This document shows, in pieces, positions 16,251-26,390 of a stretch of DNA of 64,000 bases; positions within the stretch are counted from its first letter, which is position 1, and each line of letters opens with the position of its first letter. This DNA comes from Intestinimonas butyriciproducens. GTDB lineage: Bacteria; Bacillota; Clostridia; Oscillospirales; Butyricicoccaceae. Location of the stretch: assembly GCF_016901775.1 (NCBI RefSeq), contig NZ_JACJKW010000006.1:1-64000 (forward strand), read 5' to 3'. Both the position numbers and the translations under genes were made by a program. The notes under the pieces were generated by a model, which was not told the DNA's origin, did no database searches, and saw only the letters and a list, made by a program, of their open reading frames with translations.

Positions 16251-16790
16251 TTATTCCATTCTTCCGCAAAAATGACACTCGTAGGTATACAAAGTCTCCC
16301 GGATGATCTGCAAAGCCGCTTCCCGGCCCAGAGTGTTGCTCAAAGTGGTGTTTTTATGTTCCAGACTCTTATAGACCTCAAAGAAATTGGCGATCTCATT
16401 GAGGATATGGGGAGGAAGCTGGTTCACATCCTGATAGTAATTCCAGGTGGGATCCTCCAGAGGGATGGCGATGATCTTATCGTCATATTCCTCCCCGTCC
16501 ACCATGCGCACCACCCCGATGGGGTAGCACTCCACTTCCACCAGCGGATCCAGGGTCTCGCTGCACAGCACCAGCACATCCAGCGGGTCGCCGTCATCGG
16601 CATAGGTGCGGGGAATGAAGCCGTAGTTGGCCGGGTAGTGGGTGGAGGTATAAAGGATCCGATCCAGGCGCAGCAGACCGGTGCGCTTATCCAGCTCGTA
16701 CTTTTTCTTGCTGCCTGCCGGGATCTCGATCACCGCCATGAACTTTTCCGGTTTGATGCTGCTGGGGTCGATGTCATGCCAAATGTTCAT
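16251..16790 (-). CDS. ppa: Inorganic pyrophosphatase, class I
   Basis: This 179-residue soluble pyrophosphatase carries the family signature DDGDPLDVLVL (three metal-binding Asp), KYELDKRTG and THYPANYGFIPRTY. It hydrolyses pyrophosphate to phosphate and drives biosynthetic reactions. The ATG at 16790 follows AAGGAAGTGTATCAA; an in-frame GTG at 16799 would sit too close to that site. It lies between prfA and the Sua5-CoaE gene (35-base gap), probably in one transcript. Confidence 0.93.
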   Translation of the reverse strand: MNIWHDIDPSSIKPEKFMAVIEIPAGSKKKYELDKRTGLLRLDRILYTSTHYPANYGFIPRTYADDGDPLDVLVLCSETLDPLVEVECYPIGVVRMVDGEEYDDKIIAIPLEDPTWNYYQDVNQLPPHILNEIANFFEVYKSLEHKNTTLSNTLGREAALQIIRETLYTYECHFCGRME

Positions 16791-16843
16791 TTGATACACT
16801 TCCTTTATTCTATGCCGGCTCTGTCTCTTTCATCACCGGTTCT

Positions 16844-17914
16844 TTATTCTTCTGTCCCCGTCCGCAGCTTTTCCGCCTGATCGGCGGCGATGAGAGCGTC
16901 GATGATCTCGTCCAGATCCCCGTCCAGCACGGCATCCAGCCGGTGGAGCGTCAGTCCGATGCGGTGATCGGTGACCCGTCCCTGTGGATAGTTATAGGTG
17001 CGCACCCGCTCGCTCCGGTCGCCGGAACCAACCTGGCTGCGCCGCTCGCTGGCCCGCTCCTTGTCCAGGGCCTGCTGCTGCATTTCATACAGCTTGGTGC
17101 GCAGAATCTTCATGGCTCTGTCCCGGTTTTTGTGCTGGCTGCGCTCGTCCTGGCACTCCACCACCAGTCCGGTGGGCAGGTGGGTGATGCGAATGGCCGA
17201 TTCGGTCTTGTTCACATGCTGGCCGCCGGCGCCGCCGGAACGATAGGTATCGATCTGCAAATCACCGGGATCGATCTGCACTTCCACTTCCTCGGCTTCA
17301 GGCAGAACGGCCACTGTGGCCGCCGAGGTATGAATGCGCCCGGAGGACTCGGTCTCCGGCACCCGCTGCACCCGATGGGTGCCGCTTTCAAACTTGAAGC
17401 GGGAAAAGGCACCTGCGCCCCGCACCTCAAAACTGATTTCCTTGATGCCCCCCAGCTCGGTCTCATTGCTGCTGAGCACTTCCACTGTATAACGCTTCCG
17501 CTCGGCGTACATGGAGTACATCCGGAAGAGGGAATGGGCAAACAGCGCCGCTTCCTCTCCGCCCACGCCGCCGCGGATCTCTACGATGACATTCTTATCG
17601 TCGTTTTCATCTTTGGGCAAAAGGAGCAGGCGGATCTGCTGTTCCAGCTCTTCCAGACGGTCTTTGCTCTCTTCAAACTCCGCCTGACAAAGCTCCCGCA
17701 TCTCTCCCTCTTCGCTGTGCATCAGCTCCTGGGCATCCTCCATATCCTTCTGGGTGCGGCGCCAGGCCCGATAGGCCTCCACCACCGGGGTCAGCTCCTT
17801 CTGCTCTTTCAGCAGACGGGCCGCCTTTTCCGGATCGGCATACAGATCTCCCTGGGCCAGCGCTTCTTCCAGCTCGCCAAATCGTTTTTCCACAAGTTCC
17901 AGCTTTTCAAGCAT
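16844..17914 (-). CDS. prfA: Peptide chain release factor 1
   Basis: This 356-residue class I release factor has the codon-recognition loop [15 protein letters not shown] (the P-x-T tripeptide of RF1 that reads UAA and UAG) and the catalytic GGQ in [15 protein letters not shown]. Length is normal for RF1. It releases finished peptides at the ribosome. It starts 27 bases after the ECF S-component gene, in the same minus-strand run. Confidence 0.95.
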   Translation of the reverse strand: MLEKLELVEKRFGELEEALAQGDLYADPEKAARLLKEQKELTPVVEAYRAWRRTQKDMEDAQELMHSEEGEMRELCQAEFEESKDRLEELEQQIRLLLLPKDENDDKNVIVEIRGGVGGEEAALFAHSLFRMYSMYAERKRYTVEVLSSNETELGGIKEISFEVRGAGAFSRFKFESGTHRVQRVPETESSGRIHTSAATVAVLPEAEEVEVQIDPGDLQIDTYRSGGAGGQHVNKTESAIRITHLPTGLVVECQDERSQHKNRDRAMKILRTKLYEMQQQALDKERASERRSQVGSGDRSERVRTYNYPQGRVTDHRIGLTLHRLDAVLDGDLDEIIDALIAADQAEKLRTGTEE

Positions 17915-17941
17915 ATGTTTCGTTTTCCTTTATCTCTATGA

Positions 17942-18442
17942 TTATTTCACATATTTTCCGGCTGTGCGGCGCACCAGCTTCTGCAGCGCCAGGTAAAGGG
18001 CGGCCGCCACTGCGGATTGGATCAGATTGAGAGGAATGCCCGCTGCCGCGGCCCCCAGGCCGTACACCAGCCAGCTTCCCAGAAAATACCCGGCCACATT
18101 GATGAAAGAAGCCAGCAGCAGCCCCAGCACCATCCGCCAGGGACCGGCCTGCTTCCCTCCGGCCAGGCGGCACATGGTGTAGGCCATCAGCCCTTTGATC
18201 ACAAGGGACATGGGGGCCCAGGGCAGCATAGCGCCCAGGAAAATATCGGCCAGCGCAGCCCCGGCGGAAGCCGCCAGAATGGCATAGGGCGCGGGGAGAA
18301 TGACGCAGGCCAGATAGATCACCCCATCGCCAATATGGGCATACTCATTGAGAATACGCAGGAAAGGGAACATCACCGTGAGCAAGATCATGGCGGTAAA
18401 CACCGAAGCAATGACCAGCATACGCACATTGGTTTTTCCCAT
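17942..18442 (-). CDS. ECF transporter S component
   Basis: This 166-residue membrane protein has about six hydrophobic helices. The first helix (VRMLVIASVFTAMILLTV) and the loop EYAHIGDGVIYLACVILP are typical of ECF-type S components, which bind a vitamin or precursor and dock on the shared EcfAAT module. No EcfA or EcfT gene is nearby, consistent with a group II S component that uses a module encoded elsewhere. The substrate cannot be read from the sequence. It precedes prfA. Confidence 0.8.
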   Translation of the reverse strand: MGKTNVRMLVIASVFTAMILLTVMFPFLRILNEYAHIGDGVIYLACVILPAPYAILAASAGAALADIFLGAMLPWAPMSLVIKGLMAYTMCRLAGGKQAGPWRMVLGLLLASFINVAGYFLGSWLVYGLGAAAAGIPLNLIQSAVAAALYLALQKLVRRTAGKYVK

Positions 18443-18628
18443 TTTTGCTGTCTCCTTCCAGACTCCGGCTTTGTCTCTGGCCGGAAGCTACCTTAAATTA
18501 TAGACGAAAGCCCGCCTGCTTGCAAGGGGGAGCCTCCCCCTCTCTGCCCTGCTTTTCCAAAGATTTTACCCTTTTTCCACCGCTTTCGCCGCCGGAGATC
18601 TTCCTCCGCTGATCCTTTGGGAATATGA

Positions 18629-18668
18629 CAAAAAGGCCGCCGCAGAATCCCTTCCGCAACGGCCCTTT
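18629..18668 (-). terminator. Terminator of the cold-shock gene
   Basis: On the minus strand a GGCCGTTGCGG to CTGCGGCGGCC stem is followed by TTTTTG, 10 to 50 bases after the cold-shock stop codon. Confidence 0.75.
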
Positions 18669-18678
18669 TCACTGGCTC

Positions 18679-18888
18679 TTAGAGCACTACCACATTGGCA
18701 GCCCGCAGCTTTTCGCTGTTCTTGGGATCGGGCTCCACATCAAAGCTCACCTGCTGGCCTTCCTTCAGAGTGCGGAAGCCTTCAGCCTGGATAGCGGAGA
18801 AATGCACAAACACATCCTCGCCGCCCTCGTCGCAGGACAGGAAGCCGTAGCCCTTTTCGTCGTTGAACCATTTTACTGTACCGGTCAT
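18679..18888 (-). CDS. Cold-shock protein (CspA family)
   Basis: This 69-residue protein is a single OB-fold cold-shock domain with both RNA-binding motifs, KGYGFL (RNP1) and VFVHFS (RNP2), and starts [16 protein letters not shown]. It binds single-stranded nucleic acid and melts RNA structure. The start follows GGGAGGTACCTATC. A leader of up to about 100 bases may precede it, as is common for cold-regulated csp transcripts. Confidence 0.93.
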   Translation of the reverse strand: MTGTVKWFNDEKGYGFLSCDEGGEDVFVHFSAIQAEGFRTLKEGQQVSFDVEPDPKNSEKLRAANVVVL

Positions 18889-19189
18889 GATAGGTACCTC
18901 CCATTTCTGTTTTGAATAATTCCGGTGTAAAAAAATCTCACACCCTTTTGCAAATCATCAGGAGCAGGACAATGACTTACAAAAAAATGTGAGACGATCG
19001 TTCATTCCAGAATATTACGAGATGATTATACCAACAGAAAGCAGCCTTGTCAAACAAAACTTTCTCCCTGCATAGCGGGGTTTTTCCCGGGCAAAATACA
19101 GTCATTCCCCTCATCGATCTCCCATGATTGCAGGAATAGTATACGCATTTCCGGAGAAAATACAACTGCCTGCAAAGGAGGTTTTCCAC
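18889..19189. other. Intergenic region between divergent csp and small-protein genes
   Basis: This 301-base gap holds the minus-strand leader of the cold-shock gene (A/T-rich, with GTGAGATTTTTTTAC) and the plus-strand leader of the 55-residue protein, whose ribosome site CAAAGGAGGTTTTCCAC ends at 19189. I see no RNA gene, clear sigma-A promoter or strong hairpin in the middle. Confidence 0.5.
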
Positions 19190-19357
19190 ATGAATGAAAA
19201 ACAGCGCACCAATGGGGCCAAAAAGGTCCCGGTGAAAACGGTCTGCACATCCGCAGGAATGCGGCGGGACCGGGTGCGACCCCTCACTCACGCTCCTCTT
19301 CCCGATGAACAAAGCGTCCGGGAGGAAATGCACTGGGTGATGGAAAACCAGAAATAA
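19190..19357 (+). CDS. Small hypothetical basic protein (55 aa)
   Basis: A 55-residue frame, MNEKQRTNGAKKVPVKTV at the start and ending HWVMENQK, follows an ideal ribosome site (AAAGGAGG, 7 bases before ATG), which is why this ATG was chosen over 19124. It is hydrophilic and basic in its first half, with one Cys and no membrane segment. I recognise no family. It is followed 36 bases later by the first of two small lipoproteins and may be co-transcribed with it. Confidence 0.55.
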   Translation: MNEKQRTNGAKKVPVKTVCTSAGMRRDRVRPLTHAPLPDEQSVREEMHWVMENQK

Positions 19358-19393
19358 TGCGGCGGCGCCGCGAAAGAAAGGATCAATGCTTTT

Positions 19394-19693
19394 ATGAAAA
19401 AGAAGCTGTTTGCACTGATGATGGCCTGTGCCATGCTGATGATGGCCTCGGCCTGCTCCAGCAAAAACGATGCCAACACCGGCACCGATACCAATCAGGA
19501 TTCTGTCCAGGATGATAGGAACGACACCGAAAACGATCTCAATGACATGGGCGATGATCTGAAAGATGCCGGAGACGACATCGTGGACGAAGGCAAGGAT
19601 ATGGTGGACGAAGGCAAAGACATGGTGGATAACGCCATTGAAGAAGGCAAGGAAGCCACCGAAAGCAACACCGACAGCGCCCAGAAAAACTAA
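19394..19693 (+). CDS. Small acidic lipoprotein with internal repeats
   Basis: This 99-residue protein has a lipoprotein signal (MKKKLFALMMACAMLMMASAC, lipobox ASAC) and a mature part made almost wholly of Asp, Glu, Asn and Gly, including tandem VDEGKDM repeats and DDLKDAGDDIVD, which could form an amphipathic acidic helix. It is probably anchored outside the membrane. No enzymatic motif is visible. A paralogue-like gene follows at 19869. A ribosome site GAAAGGATCAATGCTTTT precedes the start. Confidence 0.75.
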   Translation: MKKKLFALMMACAMLMMASACSSKNDANTGTDTNQDSVQDDRNDTENDLNDMGDDLKDAGDDIVDEGKDMVDEGKDMVDNAIEEGKEATESNTDSAQKN

Positions 19694-19699
19694 CCGGGC

Positions 19700-19731
19700 A
19701 AAAGAAGGCGGTTTGTACCGCCTTCTTTTTA
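19700..19731 (+). terminator. Rho-independent terminator
   Basis: AAAGAAGGCGGT and ACCGCCTTCTTT pair around TTGT and run into TTTTT, just after the first small lipoprotein gene. Confidence 0.88.
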
Positions 19732-19868
19732 TGTAACAATTCTTTCATCCTTATTTCATATTTTGGAGGCTTTTTTGTTCATAAATCCCTGGTAAAGTGG
19801 GAACATCCTCAGGGGACGCCTTGAGGAACACACAACCCCCTTCAGCGAAGAAAGGATGAGAACACAGC

Positions 19869-20237
19869 ATGAAACGCTTTTTCGCCTTGCTGATGGCTTC
19901 CGCACTGCTTTTGTCGGCAGCGGCCTGTTCCAGCAAGGACGACACCCAGGACACTTCCAGTCAAACCAGTGATACCAGTGATGTGTCCGGCAATGTCTCC
20001 GACAATACCGAAAGCACAGATTCCTCCAGCATCACCGATACCGATGAGGATTCCTCCGGCACAGTATCCGATGATCTCAACGATGCAGATGACAGCACAG
20101 GCTCTCTGAGCGACGACAGCTCGTCCGATCTGGCAGATGACTCCAGCTCGGATACCACCGGTACCACTGACACCGGTGATTCCTCGCTGAACAATGATTC
20201 TTCCGCCACTACGGACGATACCACTGTGCAGCCCTAA
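19869..20237 (+). CDS. Small Ser/Asp/Thr-rich lipoprotein
   Basis: This 122-residue protein has a lipoprotein signal (MKRFFALLMASALLLSAAAC, followed by SSKDD as in its neighbour) and a mature region of low complexity made of Ser, Asp and Thr (such as DDSSSDLADDSSSD). It is predicted surface-tethered, disordered and highly acidic. The shared signal and CSSK start with the gene at 19394 suggest a common origin. Function is unknown; a spacer, metal-binding or cell-wall role would be guesswork. Confidence 0.75.
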   Translation: MKRFFALLMASALLLSAAACSSKDDTQDTSSQTSDTSDVSGNVSDNTESTDSSSITDTDEDSSGTVSDDLNDADDSTGSLSDDSSSDLADDSSSDTTGTTDTGDSSLNNDSSATTDDTTVQP

Positions 20238-20313
20238 CCAAGCCCTTTCTACCGACAGTGTCTTTCCCAGTGAAAGATTCTGTCCATTCCCTCTTTATAC
20301 CTCTCTTTTCAAA

Positions 20314-20347
20314 AGCAAGAGCCGCCCTCCCAGGGGCGGCTCTTGCT
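20314..20347. terminator. Terminator hairpin, left duplicate
   Basis: AGCAAGAGCCGCC and GGCGGCTCTTGCT form a perfect 13-base stem around an eight-base loop. An A-tract on its left makes it a terminator for minus-strand transcripts; there is no T-tract on the right, where a repeat element begins instead. The same arms recur at 20534-20565. Confidence 0.8.
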
Positions 20348-20533
20348 GAGCGTGTCGAAAAAAGTGACTTAGGTCACTTTTTCGAGGTTTTGCAAGGGGC
20401 TGCATGCACGCCTTCGGCGCACACTGGCCCCTTGATAGGTGCAAAAAGCCACGCACAGGTCGCGGCTTTTTGCGGATTGATGAGAGGTAGGGCAAACGAT
20501 CTTTTTCGTTATGTAGGTTTCTCGACAGTCTGA
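20347..20533. repeat. Intergenic repeat element, copy B (MITE-like)
   Basis: This 187-base noncoding element is bounded by related inverted ends: TGAGCGTGTCGAAAA on the left and the complement of TCAGACTGTCGAGAA on the right (about 11 of 15 match). An internal hairpin AAAAAGTGAC/GTCACTTTTT follows the left end. Blocks match copy A at 6474-6713, and fragments match 26984-27035. It encodes nothing credible and looks like a miniature inverted-repeat transposable element. Confidence 0.65.
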
Positions 20534-20570
20534 AGCAAGAGCCGCCTTCCGGGGCGGCTCTTGCTTTTTT
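20534..20570 (+). terminator. Terminator hairpin, right duplicate
   Basis: The same 13-base arms as at 20314-20347 surround a six-base loop and are followed by TTTTTT. Together with the left copy it brackets the repeat element, as if one bidirectional terminator had been duplicated by the insertion. On the minus strand it also lies directly after the trpS stop. Confidence 0.88.
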
Positions 20571-20571
20571 A

Positions 20572-22005
<1,434 letters not shown>

Positions 22006-22008
22006 TTC

Positions 22009-22037
22009 AGCATAGTCCTGTTTTCCCGCTTTGTCAA
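22009..22037 (-). promoter_or_regulatory. Promoter of the trpS T-box transcript
   Basis: On the minus strand TTGACA (22037-22032) and TATGCT (22014-22009) are separated by 17 bases. The transcript would begin near 22002, at the 5' edge of T-box stem I. Confidence 0.8.
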
Positions 22038-22057
22038 CCGGAAAACAGATTTATTTT

Positions 22058-23650
22058 TTAAAGCTGCTCATATTCCTCAGCGCCCTTTGTAAGGATCAGC
22101 CGCCACAGCAGGATACAACCCACCATCAGCACCACCAAGGCACAAAAGCAATAGACATGGTAGCTCATCACTTTCCGGGCCAAAAACCAGTAGCAAAGGC
22201 TCAAGGCCAGCATGGCCCCCATTCCTCCAAAGCTGGCCGCCATCACGCTGGCGCTCTGTTTGACCACAGCATTTTCACTGGTATAATCCAGCCGGGGCCA
22301 GAGCAGGTTGGCATACAGGCCAAACAGGGCGATGAGCAATCCCAGCAAACTGGGCACCAGGAAAAACAGCACCAGATCCAAAAGAGAAAATCCCTTCGAA
22401 AAGGCCAGAAGGATCACGCTGACCGCCACGGCCGGCAGAAGCAGGATCATGTTGACCGCCAGCTTCCCCAAGAACACATCCCGGGGCGAAAGGGGGCTGC
22501 TGCGCAGCACCCACAGCCGGTTCCCCTCCAGCGAGATGCTGGGGGATGTAGTGCAGGTGGTGGCGGCACAGAAGCACATGGCGGCCATGAGAGCCGGCGC
22601 AATCAGCTCCTGGATCTGAGGAACTGCACCCAAGGCCTGTAAGGCATCGGTCCCCTTCCAGACTACCATCACCGCCATGGCCACCATCAGCAAAGCGCCG
22701 ATGCCGCAGTTGAACAGATAGGTGGGCATGGACAAAAGCCGGGCGCCTTCTTTCCGGCACACCGCCACCCAAGGGCAGCTGACCCGCAAAGGCTTCTTCC
22801 GATAAACTGCTTTGACGCCGGATGTGCTCCGCAGGTCGAGAAACCCTTTCTGTACCAGCCACAAAAGCACGCCGGCCGGCAGGATGCCCCACAGCACTGC
22901 CCAGAGGAAGGAGGAAAAAGACCCCTGCTCCAAGGCAATGGCAAAATGGTAAAAAGGCGGCATGGCCTTGCGGAACACATGGGACAGCTCCTCTCCCCGC
23001 TGGATCAGCAGGGTGATATAGCTGTTGAGATTCATGCAGAAATAGAGATAGACCAGAAAGGCGGCGGCGGTGAGCAGCAGCATGATGATATTTTTGCCCC
23101 GGCCCAAAAGCCGTCCCACCTGCGCCAGCAGATACCCTACCGCCCCGGCCAGGGACAGCGGCAGCAGCGGCAGCGCCAGAAGAAGCACCAACAGCATGGG
23201 ATAAAAGGACAGCCCCGGCCGCACAAGATAACAATAGACGCCCACCGTGGGGATCATCACCAAAGCGTTATAGGCATATTCCAGCAAAAGCAGGCTGAGC
23301 AGACGGCTGGCGGCGATCTGCAAAGGGGTCACCGGCAAAGACAGCAGCAGATCTCCGTCTTTGGCCTGGAAGATCTGGGACTGCATACTGAATACCGTCA
23401 AAATAAAGCAAAGGGCCGCCGAAGAAAAAGCCCCTACGGCCAGCGCCATCCAGGACAAACCCAGGGGGGCCAGACTGGACACCAGTCCTGCGGTGGTAGC
23501 TCCGAACAGAGCCATCATCACCCCTATCACATAAAGGAACAGAAAGCCCATGAGGATCTTCCGCCCCAAAGAGGCTTTCTTTCCCCGGCGCCCGGGGGCA
23601 TACAGCGCCCCCCGCAGCTTGACAGCCAGCAATATCTTAAGATTTCTCAT
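22058..23650 (-). CDS. ABC transporter permease, large integral membrane protein
   Basis: This 530-residue protein has about ten to twelve hydrophobic segments, arranged in two halves around a loop of about 60 residues (residues 250-310). It starts MRNLKILLAVKLRGALYAPG and includes FSMQSQIFQAKDGDLLLSLPV, a motif seen in ABC-2-like permeases that pair with the ATPase encoded immediately upstream (14-base overlap). Together they form an exporter of unknown substrate. A soluble binding protein is absent. Confidence 0.8.
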   Translation of the reverse strand: MRNLKILLAVKLRGALYAPGRRGKKASLGRKILMGFLFLYVIGVMMALFGATTAGLVSSLAPLGLSWMALAVGAFSSAALCFILTVFSMQSQIFQAKDGDLLLSLPVTPLQIAASRLLSLLLLEYAYNALVMIPTVGVYCYLVRPGLSFYPMLLVLLLALPLLPLSLAGAVGYLLAQVGRLLGRGKNIIMLLLTAAAFLVYLYFCMNLNSYITLLIQRGEELSHVFRKAMPPFYHFAIALEQGSFSSFLWAVLWGILPAGVLLWLVQKGFLDLRSTSGVKAVYRKKPLRVSCPWVAVCRKEGARLLSMPTYLFNCGIGALLMVAMAVMVVWKGTDALQALGAVPQIQELIAPALMAAMCFCAATTCTTSPSISLEGNRLWVLRSSPLSPRDVFLGKLAVNMILLLPAVAVSVILLAFSKGFSLLDLVLFFLVPSLLGLLIALFGLYANLLWPRLDYTSENAVVKQSASVMAASFGGMGAMLALSLCYWFLARKVMSYHVYCFCALVVLMVGCILLWRLILTKGAEEYEQL

Positions 23651-24353
23651 CGTCTACCAGCTCCAAAAATACCTGTTCCAGAGATTCGTTCCCCTTCACT
23701 TCTTCCATGGTGCCGCAGGCAGCCAGTTTGCCTTCCTTGATGATGGCCACCTTGTGGCACAGCTTTTCCGCCACTTCCAGCACATGGGTGGAAAAGAAAA
23801 TGGCGCCGCCCTTTTGACAGATGTCTGTCATGATCATTTTCAGATCATGGGCGGCCTTGGGATCCAGTCCCACAAAAGGCTCGTCCATCAAAAGCAGCTT
23901 GGGCTCGTGAATCAGCGCGCCAATCAAAGCCAGCTTCTGCTTCATGCCATGGGAATAGGTGCTCACCGTGCTGCCCAGATCTCCGGTGAGGCCGAACAGA
24001 TCGCTGTATTTGCCGATCCGCTCTTCCCTCTCCCGTTTGGGAACCTGGAAAATATCAGCAATGAAATTCAAATACTGGATTCCTGTCAAAAACTCATAGA
24101 GATCCGGATTGTCTGGGATATAAGCCAGGCGTTTTTTGCATTCCAGCGGGTTTTCCCGCACCGAAATGCCATCCACCCGGATCTCTCCCTTCTGAAAGGG
24201 CAGAATGCCGGCCACGGCCTTGATGGTGGTGGTCTTTCCGGCTCCGTTGTGGCCGATGAATCCGAAAATCTCCCCGGAGCAGATCTCCAGAGACAAATCG
24301 TTCACCGCCACTTTGCTGCCATATTCTTTGGTAAAATGCTCAATCTGCAACAT
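23637..24353 (-). CDS. ABC transporter ATP-binding protein
   Basis: This 238-residue ATPase has Walker A GHNGAGKTT (about residue 35), signature YSHGMKQK (a common variant of LSGGQ in ABC-2 exporters), Walker B LLLMDEPFVGLDP and the H-loop FFSTH. It is co-translated with the permease gene at 22058 and starts 3 bases after the ABC-F gene ends, so the three probably share a transcript. Confidence 0.9.
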   Translation of the reverse strand: MLQIEHFTKEYGSKVAVNDLSLEICSGEIFGFIGHNGAGKTTTIKAVAGILPFQKGEIRVDGISVRENPLECKKRLAYIPDNPDLYEFLTGIQYLNFIADIFQVPKREREERIGKYSDLFGLTGDLGSTVSTYSHGMKQKLALIGALIHEPKLLLMDEPFVGLDPKAAHDLKMIMTDICQKGGAIFFSTHVLEVAEKLCHKVAIIKEGKLAACGTMEEVKGNESLEQVFLELVDDEKS

Positions 24354-24356
24354 GGT

Positions 24357-26258
24357 TTATTCCTCCGCCAAAAGCGCAAGTTCCTCCTGCTTTTCATAAA
24401 GCTCCAAAAGCTGGTTTTCCGTCTCTTCCTTTTCTTCATACAAAGCGGCCAGGCGCACATGGTCGCTGCCGCACTCTTCCATTTCCCCGTCCAGCTCTTC
24501 CAGCCGTTTTTCCAAAGCTCCGATGCGCTTTTCCACTTCCCGGCGCATTTTCCGGCTCTCCCGGGTCTCTTTTCCACCGCTGCGGCTCTTTTCTTTTTTC
24601 TCCGCCTTCTCCGGCTTTTCTGTCTTTTCCGGAATCATGCTCTGCATCTGGGCCTGCTGCCGCCTTTTGGCCTGCTGGTATTCCTCATAGGTGCCGATAT
24701 AATCCTGGATCTCTCCGTTTTCAAAGGCCCAGATCCGGGTGGCGAACCGGTTGATAAAATATCGGTCATGGGAAACGAAGATCATGGTCTCGCTAAAATC
24801 GTCGATGGCATCCTCAATCCATTCCTTGGTAAGGATATCCAAATGGTTGGTGGGTTCGTCCAGAAACAATGTGTTGATCTCGCTGTTCATAAAGATGCAC
24901 AGCTTCAGCCGGGCCTTTTCCCCGCCGGAGAGCACCGACACTTCCTTGAACACCGTCTCCCCCTGAAAGCCATAGGCCGCCAGCCGGTCCCGGCTGTCCT
25001 GCACATCCAGGTTGGTCTCATAAAGCATGGTATCCAGGATGTTCCGCTCCGGGTGGGCAAACTCCACCACCTGAGGCAGGTACCCCACCCGCAGTCCGGC
25101 CCCTTCATAGATCCGGCCGGCAAAGGGAGGCAGCTTGCCCAGAAGGGTGCTGACCAGGGTGGTTTTGCCGCAGCCATTGTCTCCGATCACCGCCACCCGT
25201 TCGCCCCGGAGGATGATCTTGTCCAAAGGCTGGTGGAAGGGATGGTCATAACCCGTCTGCAGGCCGGAGAGCTGATAGACTTCGTCCCCCGAACGGCCCG
25301 CTTCCTTGAAGCGGTTTTTCATCTTATGTTCCTGGCGGATGGTCTTGACCCGCTCGATCCGCTGGAGACGGCGCTCCATGGCAAAGGCCCGCTTCATCAG
25401 CTTGGCATTGCCCATGCCCCAGCCCTTCATCCGTTCCACGGTAAAGCTGAGACGGGCGATCTCTTTGTCCTGGCGGCGTTTTGCGGCCTCCAGCTGCTCC
25501 ATCAGCTCCTGCTTTTTGTCCACATAATAGCTATAATTGCCGGAATAGACTGTCAGCTTTCCCTCCTGGATCTCAAAGATTTTCTGGGCCACCCGGTCGA
25601 GAAAATACCGGTCATGGGAGATGATGAGCACGGCGCCTTTGAAAGAATTGAGGTATTCCTCCAACCATTCGATGGAATGGAGATCCAGGTGGTTGGTGGG
25701 CTCGTCCAAAAGCAGGATGTCGGTTTCCATCAAAATGACCCGGGCCAGATTTACTCTGGTCTTTTCCCCGCCGGACAGGCTCATGAAGGATCGCTCCTGC
25801 ATCTCGGGAGGAATGTCCAGACCGTTTGTCATCCGGTTGTATTTGACCTCCAGCTCATAACCCCCGGCGGTCTCAAAGGCAGTTTGCAGCCGGGCGTACT
25901 GATCCAGCTCCTGAGGAGTGGCTGTGCCCTCGGCCATGCGCCCTTCCAGCTGCCGCAGCTTTTCCCCCATATTCAGGATATCCTCAAAGGCCTGCATGAG
26001 CACCTGGCGCACGGTGACAGACGGTGCATACTCCGGCAGCTGATCCAAAAGGGCAATCCGGGCCCCATCCCGGATATTTACTTCGCCAGTGTCATAGCCC
26101 TCTTTGCCCATGAGGATGTTGAACAGGGTGGTTTTACCGCAGCCGTTGGGGCCGACGATCCCCACCCGCTGGCCGGGATATAGCTCAAAGGAAATATCCT
26201 CCAGAAGGTGAAAATCGCTGTAATATTTGTTCAGTTGATTGACTGTGATCTCTGCCAT
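24357..26258 (-). CDS. ABC-F family ATPase (Uup/YdiF-like)
   Basis: This 633-residue protein has two ABC domains in one chain, each with Walker A (GPNGCGKTT and GDNGCGKTT), signature (LSGGEKTR and LSGGEKAR) and Walker B (LLLDEPTNHLD and LFLDEPTNHLD), and no membrane segment. They are joined by a charged linker and followed by a Lys/Glu-rich coiled coil (about residues 530-633). ABC-F proteins act on the ribosome, some as translation factors and some as antibiotic-protection proteins; the coiled-coil C terminus resembles Uup/YdiF. Resistance cannot be claimed from sequence. The start follows GGAGGAAATGCT. Confidence 0.9.
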   Translation of the reverse strand: MAEITVNQLNKYYSDFHLLEDISFELYPGQRVGIVGPNGCGKTTLFNILMGKEGYDTGEVNIRDGARIALLDQLPEYAPSVTVRQVLMQAFEDILNMGEKLRQLEGRMAEGTATPQELDQYARLQTAFETAGGYELEVKYNRMTNGLDIPPEMQERSFMSLSGGEKTRVNLARVILMETDILLLDEPTNHLDLHSIEWLEEYLNSFKGAVLIISHDRYFLDRVAQKIFEIQEGKLTVYSGNYSYYVDKKQELMEQLEAAKRRQDKEIARLSFTVERMKGWGMGNAKLMKRAFAMERRLQRIERVKTIRQEHKMKNRFKEAGRSGDEVYQLSGLQTGYDHPFHQPLDKIILRGERVAVIGDNGCGKTTLVSTLLGKLPPFAGRIYEGAGLRVGYLPQVVEFAHPERNILDTMLYETNLDVQDSRDRLAAYGFQGETVFKEVSVLSGGEKARLKLCIFMNSEINTLFLDEPTNHLDILTKEWIEDAIDDFSETMIFVSHDRYFINRFATRIWAFENGEIQDYIGTYEEYQQAKRRQQAQMQSMIPEKTEKPEKAEKKEKSRSGGKETRESRKMRREVEKRIGALEKRLEELDGEMEECGSDHVRLAALYEEKEETENQLLELYEKQEELALLAEE

Positions 26259-26390
26259 AGCATTTCCTCCATAATCAGAGACATTATACGCTGTTTTACA
26301 GTATTAAGTCAATTCTTTGCCGCCTTCTCCTCTTTTATTATAAAGATTATAAAGAGAAAAAGCGGCGCAGACTGCACCGCTTTTCCATTC

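Noticed and set aside
23550-26183. 877-codon plus-strand open frame opposite the ABC-F and ABC ATPase genes
   Set aside because: It is antisense to two genes with complete ATPase motifs, has no ribosome site, and its translation is rich in His, Phe and Leu with no family likeness, typical of the complement of GC-rich coding DNA.
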